NCBI GenBank assembly: GCA_051002015.1
Contig: JBPCMS010000095.1
Location: forward strand, 1 to 5,311
Direction: 5' to 3'
Source of the DNA: JACDBE01 sp051002015
GTDB taxonomy: Bacteria > Actinomycetota > Acidimicrobiia > Spongiisociales > UBA5794
DNA: 5,311 bases
Of this stretch, positions 1 to 5,311 are shown one piece after another; positions within the stretch are counted from its first letter, which is position 1, and the number at the start of each line of letters is the position of its first letter. Under the pieces are notes generated by a model that did not search any database, was not told the DNA's origin, and saw nothing but the letters and a program-made list of their open reading frames with translations. Made by a program: the position numbers and the translations under genes.

Positions 1-183
1 GTGGCCCGCCTCATGGAGAAGGACGGCGAGGAAGGCGATCACCACCCACACCGCCATGTCGACGGGCTGGTTCGAAGGCGACACGACGGCGATGATCAGG
101 ACCGAGACGTGCACACCAACGGGGACCCCCGCCAAGGTGAAGCGCAGCACGACCGGAAGGCTAGCCGGGCGGGTCGCCGTCAC
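1..183 (-). CDS. Site-2 protease family (peptidase M50) membrane metalloprotease, N-terminal fragment
   Basis: The minus strand encodes 61 codons that run off the left edge, so only the N-terminus is present. After a short basic, Ala/Pro-rich start comes LAGVPVGVHVSVLI (about residues 20-33), which matches the 'G-I-P-V-x-V-H-x-S' N-terminal signature of SpoIVFB-like M50 proteases. A hydrophobic segment AVWVVIAFLAVLL follows and ends in HEAGH (residues 57-61, positions 1-15), the HExxH zinc site in which the two His bind zinc and the Glu is the catalytic base. Such enzymes cleave membrane-embedded substrates within the bilayer. The start is set at GTG 183-181, the only upstream GTG/ATG seen in frame before the conserved block; a GTG at 150-148 is an alternative. 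No strong ribosome site is visible for either. The gene is divergent from the acylase. The family call rests on two matching motifs in the right order; substrate is unknown. Confidence 0.8.
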   Translation of the reverse strand, partial: MTATRPASLPVVLRFTLAGVPVGVHVSVLIIAVVSPSNQPVDMAVWVVIAFLAVLLHEAGH

Positions 184-255
184 CGGGCGCCTGGCAACCC
201 GGGGGGCGCCCTGCGTATGGTGGGAAGTGTCCGGTTCCCCCCTCCGGAGGTCGTC
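184..255. promoter_or_regulatory. Divergent intergenic region, putative promoters
   Basis: This 72-bp gap lies between the divergent protease and acylase genes and must hold both promoters unless the protease has an unusual start. On the plus strand TGGCAA (192-197) and TATGGT (216-221), 18 bp apart, form a weak sigma70-like pair. An inverted repeat, gggcgcc (185-191) with ggcgccc (205-211) around a 13-base loop, sits immediately upstream of the protease start and could be an operator or an mRNA hairpin. None of these matches is strong in such GC-rich DNA. Confidence 0.25.
246..250 (+). promoter_or_regulatory. Ribosome binding site of the acylase gene
   Basis: GGAGG lies 5 bases before ATG 256. 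It decides the acylase start: the same frame is open back to the window edge, but only the ATG at 256 has this Shine-Dalgarno sequence and is followed directly by a signal peptide. Confidence 0.65.
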
Positions 256-2627
256 ATGCGCCGCCTGCCCACCCTGGCCCTCTCCCTGCTGCTTGCGGTA
301 ACCGTTGCCGCCGCCTCCCCCGCCGAGGCGGAGGGCGAGGTGACCATCGTCAGGGACAACTACGGCGTACCCCATGTGTTCGCCGACACCGCCGACGAGC
401 TTTCCACGGGTACGGGTACGCATCGGCCCAGGACCGGCTGTGGCAGGGCGAGCTTCTCCGCCGCCTGGGCACGGGGACGCTGGCCGAGCTGATCGGGCCG
501 GACGGCATCGGATCCGACATCCAGATGCGCAGCCTGTTCGGCCCGGTCGAGCGCCGCGCCGCCCTCATCGACACCGCCCCCAGCCGTGTCGTCAACGCCC
601 TCGAGGCCTACGTGGCGGGGATCAACACCTGGATCGACGAGGCCACCGCCACCGGGCAGCTCCCCGTGGAGTTCGCCTCCTTCGGGTTCACCCCGCGTCA
701 TTGGACGGTCGACGACAGCGTCGCCGTGTTCATGGCGGTTGGCAGCCAGTTCGGCTGGTCGGGGTCGGACGAGCTGACCACCGCAGCGATCTACGCAGGT
801 CTTGTCGCCGCCCTCGGGCCCGATGCCGCCGCCGAGGTGTTCGCAGACACCCACTGGCTCGATGACCCATCGGCGCCGACCACCTCCCCCGACCCGGCGC
901 CGAGCCCGGTCGGTGCCGTCGAGGCGGCCCCGGCGATCCCGACCCCCGACGCCATCGCCGCCGCCGCCGAGGTGCACGCCGACCGGCTCACCGCGGATAC
1001 GGGCAAGGAACGCGCCGGTCTGGGCGGCGACGGTCACGCCTCGAACGCCATCGTCCTTGCCCCCGAGCTCACCGTCGAGGGGATACCGCTGCTGCTGGGC
1101 GGGCCGCAGATGGGCTACTCGGCCCCGCAGATCAACCACGAGATCGGGCTCCACGGTGGCGGGTTCGAGATCAGCGGAATGACGATCATCGGCTTCCCCC
1201 TGATCCCGATCGGCGTCGGCGACGGGTTCGCCTGGACGCTGACATCTGGCGGCACCGACAACACCGACATCTTCGCCGAGGCGGTCGACCCTGCCGATCC
1301 CACCCGCTACCTGTTCAACGGCGAGTCGCTGCCGTTCGTCTGCCGGGTCGAGGAGATCCCCGTGGCCGGAGCCGACCCGGTGTCGCACACCGTGTGCACC
1401 ACGGTGCACGGCCCGGTGCTCGCCGTCGCCGGGTCGACCGCCTATACCCTGCAGTCGGTCACCACCGGGGAGGAGCTGATCAGCCTCGACGCCTGGATGC
1501 AGCTCGGGAGCGTGTCCGACCTGGCCGGATTCGAGGAGCAGCTCGACGACATCGCCTACAACTTCAACGTCCTGTATGCCGACGACGACGGCAACATCGC
1601 CCACTGGCACATCGGGCACATCCCGATCCGCGCCCCCGGCGTCGACCCACGCTTCCCCACCCCGGGGACCGGTGAGGCGGAGTGGCAGGGGACGATCCCG
1701 TTCGCCTCCATGCCGCACTCGCTCAACCCGGATCAGGGCTATCTGACCAGCTGGAACAACAAGCCGGCGCCCGGGTGGGCGAACTCCTCCGCCGACTTCT
1801 GGCGTTGGGGCCCCACCCACCGGGTCAACACCCTGGGCAACGCCCTCGAGGCGGTGCAGCCGGGCACGGCCACGATGGCCACGCTCAACCACCTCAACCG
1901 CACCGGGTCGTTCACCACGGACACCCCGACGGGGACGGCGGGCATGGTGGCGGTGAGCACCGACCTCGACACCATGCTCGCCGCCGTCGACACCACGGCC
2001 GATGCCCGGCTCACCCGCATCACCCGGATCCTCGGGTCGTGGGCGGGGCTGCAGGTGGACGGCAACGCCGATGGGTTCTACGACGGCCCCGCCGGCGCCA
2101 TCTGGAACGCATGGTGGCAGGCCATGTCCGATCGGGTGTTCGCCGACGACACCGCCGGGCTCATCGACCGCTTCGTCATCGCCAACCTCAACCACCGGCT
2201 GCTGGCGGGGACCGGTGCCGCCCTGCCCCTGATCCACGAATATCTCGATGGTGAGACCGTGGAGGAGGCGGTCACCGGCGCCCTGGTGACCGCCGTCGAC
2301 CAACTCACCGCCACCTACGGCAGCCCCCATCCCGCCGACTGGCGGCAGCCCGTCTCGGTGATCGAGTGGGAGCCGCTCGGCGCCGGGACGGTGCCCGACA
2401 CCATCTGGATGAACCGGGGCACCTACAACCAGCTCGTCGAGCTGGGGGTGGGCGATGACCTGCAGGGGCGCAACGTCATCGCCCCTGGGCAGAGCGGCGA
2501 CGTGTTCAGCCCCCACTTCTCCGACCAGCTCGACCCGTACGCCACCCTGAGCTACAAACCGATGCTGCTCACCGAGCGTCAGGTGATGAACCGGGCGGAG
2601 TCGATCGTCACGCTGATCGTGCCCTGA
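256..2627 (+). CDS. Penicillin acylase family (S45) exported Ntn-hydrolase, split by a frameshift near 402
   Basis: Family members hydrolyse amide bonds of penicillins, acyl-homoserine lactones or other N-acyl compounds outside the cytoplasm. Residues 1-25 are a signal peptide (RR, Leu/Ala core, probable cleavage after AEA). The alpha segment contains YGVPHVFAD, then, after a one-base frame change, FHGYGYASAQDRLW and FGFTPRHW. A Pro/Ala-rich stretch before the beta segment (roughly residues 203-262) is the likely excised spacer. The beta segment begins at Ser263 (codon 1041-1043, GHA/SNA), the N-terminal nucleophile. Against remembered E. coli penicillin G acylase, GlnB23, the AspB73/AspB76 calcium ligands, AsnB241 (codon 1755) and the oxyanion/Arg region (Arg codon 1821, equivalent to ArgB263) all align without gaps within their blocks. 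Repaired length is about 790 residues, normal for the family. As written, the frame opened at 256 ends at 492, and the remaining 700 codons (from ATG 525) lack the signal peptide and 90 residues. Substrate cannot be assigned. Confidence 0.9.
397..408 (+). other. Frameshift site (one base missing) in the acylase gene
   Basis: Up to the codon CTT at 400-402 the family sequence is read in frame 1 (ADEL). From 402 onward it continues in frame 3 as FHGYGYASAQD. Adding one T to the TTT run at 401-403 joins the two perfectly as DEL-FHGYGY, matching the HLFYGYGY of E. coli penicillin acylase. The long frame after it is fully intact, so the lesion is either very recent or a sequencing/assembly error in a short homopolymer. 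Confidence 0.85.
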
Positions 2628-2679
2628 GCGGAGATTCCGGCATCGTTTGGGAGATCCCCCGGAACGTCGCCGGGTGGGG

Positions 2680-2691
2680 TACCCTTGGCGT
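2680..2691 (+). promoter_or_regulatory. Possible leaderless promoter -10 element of the GNAT gene
   Basis: TACCCT at 2680-2685 fits the actinobacterial TANNNT -10 pattern. The A of ATG 2692 is 7 bases after its last base, where transcription would start, so the mRNA could begin at the start codon. There is no well-placed Shine-Dalgarno before 2692 and no convincing -35 box. The short gap of 64 bases after the acylase stop also allows read-through transcription. Confidence 0.35.
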
Positions 2692-3216
2692 ATGGCGCCC
2701 GTGATCCGACCGGCGAAGATCGCAGACGCCGCTCAACTGGGTGAGGTGCATGTCGCCGCCTGGCAGTGGGCGTACCGCGGTCTGATGCCGGATGAGGTGC
2801 TCGACAGCCTCCGCCCCGAAGCCAGGGCCAAGGCATGGGAGAGCTGGCTCGACGAGCACGAGGGCGGCTTCCAGGCATGGGTTGCCGAGGTCGACGGCCG
2901 GGTGGTGGGCTTCGCCTCGTCCGGTGTGGCGCCCGATGACGACCTCCCGGATGACAGCGTCGAGCTGTTCTCCATCTACCTGCTCGAGCCCTATCTTCAC
3001 ACCGGGATCGGTGCCCGGCTCCTCGATGCCGCCGAGGCCGCCTGGATCGAGGACGGCAAGCAGCTCGGCGCCCTCTGGGTCCTTGAGAGGAACATCGGCA
3101 CCATCGAGTTCTACGAGCGGCACGGCTGGAACCACAACGGAGGCAGGCGGGACCACCCGGTCGCCCCCGAGGTCACCATGCCGGTCGTCCGCTACACCAA
3201 GAAGCTGCTCGGCTGA
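2692..3216 (+). CDS. GNAT family N-acetyltransferase
   Basis: This 174-residue protein is the normal length for a single-domain GNAT enzyme, which moves an acetyl group from acetyl-CoA to an amine on a small molecule or protein in the cytoplasm. The N-terminal IRPAKIADAAQLGEVHVAAW (residues 5-24) and WAYRGLMPDE (26-35) are typical of a large subgroup of these proteins. Strand WVAEVDGRVVGFA (63-75) is the central beta hairpin. Motif A, the CoA pyrophosphate loop, is IYLLEPYLHTGIGARLL (95-111), where the usual GRG is HTG. Motif B is ALWVLERNIGTIEFYERHGW (127-146). ATG 2692 is chosen because homology starts there; an in-frame TTG at 2647 would add 15 residues of poor quality. It follows the acylase in the same direction and converges on rpoC. 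The substrate cannot be predicted; a role tied to the acylase is only suggested by position. Confidence 0.92.
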   Translation: MAPVIRPAKIADAAQLGEVHVAAWQWAYRGLMPDEVLDSLRPEARAKAWESWLDEHEGGFQAWVAEVDGRVVGFASSGVAPDDDLPDDSVELFSIYLLEPYLHTGIGARLLDAAEAAWIEDGKQLGALWVLERNIGTIEFYERHGWNHNGGRRDHPVAPEVTMPVVRYTKKLLG

Positions 3217-3237
3217 GCCTCAGCGCCCATCTAAAAT

Positions 3238-3287
3238 TTTCTTAGGACCGAAACGCATCACATGTGACGCGTTTGGGTCCTAAGAAA
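3238..3287 (-). terminator. Large palindromic hairpin, probable rpoC terminator
   Basis: A 50-bp inverted repeat is centred between 3262 and 3263. The arms are tttcttaggacc (3238-3249) with ggtcctaagaaa (3276-3287), then aaacgc (3251-3256) with gcgttt (3269-3274), then tcaca (3258-3262) with tgtga (3263-3267). Only two pairs fail: G3250/G3275 and A3257/C3268. Read on the minus strand it begins 8 bases after the rpoC stop, and TTTT follows the stem within two bases, as in an intrinsic terminator. On the plus strand no T-run follows, although the hairpin may still affect the GNAT transcript. Confidence 0.7.
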
Positions 3288-3295
3288 CGGTCGGG

Positions 3296-5311
3296 TCACG
3301 CTTCCTCGGGCTCGGGCTCCGAGCTCGTGCCCAGGCTGGCCAGCCACTCCGCCGGGTTGGCGGGGAGCGACTGATCGCTGGACTCGGGCGCCTCCTCGCC
3401 GAACAGGCTGAGGGCGGACACCACCGTCGCATCCGGCAACGCCGGCTGGATCGACTGGTAGGGCTCGCTTCCGGTACCCGCCGGGATCAGCTTGCCGATG
3501 ATCACGTTCTCCTTGAGCCCACGCATGAAGTCCGACTTGGACTGCAGCGAGGCCTCGGTGAGCACCCTGGTGGTCTCCTGGAACGACGCCGCCGACAGCC
3601 ACGAGTCGGTGGCAAGCGACGCCTTGGTGATCCCCATCAGCTCGGGACGGCCCTCGGCCGGGACCTTCCCCTCGGTGACCAGCGTCTTGTTGGCGTCGCG
3701 GAACTCCTGGGCGTCGACCAGCTCGGCGGGCAGGAACGGCCCGTCGCCCGAGTTGACCACCCGCACCTTGCGGAGCATCTGGCGGACGATCAGCTCGATG
3801 TGCTTGTCGTGGATGTCCACGCCCTGGGAGCGGTAGACCTCCTGGACCTGGTCGACCAGGTACCGCTGACAGGCGCGCACCCCCTGGATCTCCAGGACCT
3901 CCTTCGGGTCGAGCGGGCCCTCGGTGATCTGGGTACCCGGCTCGATGACGTCGCCGTCGTGCACCCGCAGCCGCGCCCGGCGGGGAAGCGGGTACTCCAC
4001 GTCGTCTTCCTTGTCCTTCACCACGACCCGGCGGCCGTCCTCGTCGTCGACCACGTTGACCAGGCCACCGGCCTCGGAGATGATCGCCTTGCCCTTGGGG
4101 GTCCGGGCTTCGAACAGCTCGACCACGCGGGGCAGACCGTGGGTGATGTCCTCACCGGCGACACCCCCGGTGTGGAAGGTGCGCATGGTCAGCTGGGTCC
4201 CGGGCTCGCCGATCGACTGGGCGGCCATGATGCCGACCGCCTCGCCCGGCTCGACCATCCGCCCCGTCGCCAGGCTCAGCCCGTACGAGTCGACGCTGAT
4301 CCCGTGGCGCGAGGTGTCGGTCAGCGGCGACCGCACCCTGAGCTCGGTGACCTCGGCGTTGTCGGCGATCGTCTGCATCGCTTCCTTGTCGATCAACTCG
4401 CCGGCGCGCAGCTTGCGCCCGGAAGCCGTCTCGACCAGCGAACGACCCACCTTGACGTCCTCGGCCAGGATCCGGCCGAACACCCGGTTACGCAGGTTGC
4501 GCAGCGGGCGGCCGCTGGGCTCGCGCACGGTGACCAGGAGCCCCGGATCGGCCGAGGGCTCGGTGTGGATGATGATCTCCTGCGACACGTCGACCAGACG
4601 CCGGGTGAGATACCCGGAGTCGGCGGTGCGCAGGGCGGTGTCGGCCAGACCCTTGCGGGCACCGTGCGTCGAGATGAAGTACTCGAGCACGCTCAGACCC
4701 TCACGGAAGTTGGCCTTGATCGGCTGCGGGATGATGTCGCCTCGGGGGTTGGCCACCAGGCCCCGCATCCCGGCGATCTGGCGGAGCTGCTGCACGTTGC
4801 CGCGCGCCCCCGACCGCACCATCATGTCCATCGGGTTGAACCGCTCCGCCTCGAGGGTCGCCTGCATGGCGTCCTTCACCTGCTCGGTGGCCTCGGTCCA
4901 GATCTCGATCAGCTCCTGGCGGCGCTCGTCATCGGTGATGACCCCCTTGAGGTACTGGGACTCGACCTTGGCGGCCCTGCCCTCGAACTCGCGGATGATC
5001 GCCTCCTTCTCGGGAGGCGTCTTCACATCCTCGAGCCCGATGGTGAGCCCCGCCTTGGTGGCGAACTGGAATCCGAGGCGCTTGATCGCATCGAGGGTCC
5101 GGGCCACGTCCGGCTTGTCGTAGCGGTCGATCAGCTCCTCGATCAGCTGCCCAACGTCCGACTTGAACACCGGGGCGTTGATGAACGGGAAGCTGTCGGG
5201 GAAGGCGCCGCTGAGCAGCGCCCGACCAAGCGTGGTCTCGAACAGGACGGCGCCGTCCACCGGCTCCTCGGTGATCAGCCGGCCCAGCGAGGCCTTGAGG
5301 GCGGCGTGCAT
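3296..5311 (-). CDS. rpoC: DNA-directed RNA polymerase subunit beta', C-terminal part
   Basis: This is the C-terminal 671 codons of a protein of about 1,300; the 5' part, including the NADFDGD magnesium site, is beyond 5311, and the ATG at the edge is internal. Order seen: rim helices of the secondary channel (about residues 98-155), F-loop (RSGARGNVQQLRQIAGMRG, 166-184), bridge helix (GLSVLEYFISTHGARKGLAD onward, about 205-235), trigger loop (QSIGEPGTQLTMRTFH, 365-380, with Arg377 and His380 equivalent to E. coli R933 and H936), then the beta' jaw/clamp tail (IHDKHIELIVRQMLRKV, GITKASLATDSWLSAASFQE, GLKENVIIGKLIPAGTG). There is no large trigger-loop insertion. The acidic tail ends SEPEPEEA. 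Unusual: the four cysteines of the second zinc site are absent, replaced by Ser253, Asp332, Ser339 and Ser342. The stop is followed by a hairpin and a convergent gene, so no rpsL follows here. Identification is secure. Confidence 0.98.
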   Translation of the reverse strand: MHAALKASLGRLITEEPVDGAVLFETTLGRALLSGAFPDSFPFINAPVFKSDVGQLIEELIDRYDKPDVARTLDAIKRLGFQFATKAGLTIGLEDVKTPPEKEAIIREFEGRAAKVESQYLKGVITDDERRQELIEIWTEATEQVKDAMQATLEAERFNPMDMMVRSGARGNVQQLRQIAGMRGLVANPRGDIIPQPIKANFREGLSVLEYFISTHGARKGLADTALRTADSGYLTRRLVDVSQEIIIHTEPSADPGLLVTVREPSGRPLRNLRNRVFGRILAEDVKVGRSLVETASGRKLRAGELIDKEAMQTIADNAEVTELRVRSPLTDTSRHGISVDSYGLSLATGRMVEPGEAVGIMAAQSIGEPGTQLTMRTFHTGGVAGEDITHGLPRVVELFEARTPKGKAIISEAGGLVNVVDDEDGRRVVVKDKEDDVEYPLPRRARLRVHDGDVIEPGTQITEGPLDPKEVLEIQGVRACQRYLVDQVQEVYRSQGVDIHDKHIELIVRQMLRKVRVVNSGDGPFLPAELVDAQEFRDANKTLVTEGKVPAEGRPELMGITKASLATDSWLSAASFQETTRVLTEASLQSKSDFMRGLKENVIIGKLIPAGTGSEPYQSIQPALPDATVVSALSLFGEEAPESSDQSLPANPAEWLASLGTSSEPEPEEA

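Noticed and set aside
1..255. N-terminal extension of the acylase frame back to a GTG at position 1
   Set aside because: The extension is basic and unstructured, would hide the signal peptide, and overlaps the M50 protease gene on the other strand. ATG 256 has a good ribosome site.
406..420. Short tandem repeat acgggt-acgggt-acg beside the frameshift
   Set aside because: It is the natural codon use of the conserved GYGY motif; the missing base lies before it, so repeat slippage does not explain the frame change.
360..2516. A 718-codon open frame on the minus strand, antisense to the acylase
   Set aside because: It is a GC-bias shadow: its translation is rich in Gly, Val, Arg, His and Asp with no recognisable motif, while the opposite strand carries conserved acylase motifs throughout.
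2658..2674. Small hairpin cccgg/ccggg after the acylase stop
   Set aside because: The stem is only 5 bp with a 7-base loop and no T-run follows, so it is not supported as a terminator.
2647..2691. TTG start giving a GNAT protein 15 residues longer
   Set aside because: The added residues do not resemble the family, whose homology begins at the ATG 2692, and TTG is a poor start without a clear ribosome site.
3924..5123. A 399-codon open frame on the plus strand
   Set aside because: It is antisense to rpoC, is Ser/Arg/Pro-rich and shows no domain, while the rpoC frame is clear over the whole stretch.

Overview
The window is GC-rich and looks like an actinobacterial chromosome. A deep-branching, Acidimicrobiia-like lineage is a guess from the overall character of the RpoC and acylase proteins; I could not test it. 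There are four protein genes, all chromosomal in type. I see no mobile element, CRISPR array, rRNA or tRNA.

Layout. (1) Positions 1-183, minus strand: the N-terminal 61 codons of a site-2 protease (M50) membrane metalloprotease, cut by the window edge exactly at its HEAGH zinc motif. (2) Positions 184-255: a short divergent intergenic region. (3) Positions 256-2627, plus strand: an exported penicillin-acylase-family Ntn-hydrolase. It is complete except for one missing base near position 402, which splits it into two frames. Repaired, it is about 790 residues with signal peptide, alpha segment, spacer, and a beta segment starting at an autocatalytic Ser. (4) Positions 2692-3216, plus strand: a GNAT N-acetyltransferase, probably read from a leaderless mRNA. 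(5) Positions 3217-3295: a convergent intergenic region holding a 50-bp near-perfect palindrome, most likely the rpoC terminator. (6) Positions 3296-5311, minus strand: the C-terminal half of rpoC (RNA polymerase beta'), with its 5' end outside the window.

The genes do not form an obvious pathway. The acylase and GNAT genes are co-directional but each seems able to have its own start signals; rpoC converges on them and is a housekeeping gene. The points most worth a second look are: the beta' fragment lacks all four cysteines of the usual second zinc site; the acylase has a typical penicillin G acylase catalytic frame but a changed acyl-binding pocket and a frameshift; the large palindrome after rpoC; and the protease fragment at the left edge. 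I did not find a clearly new multi-gene system here.
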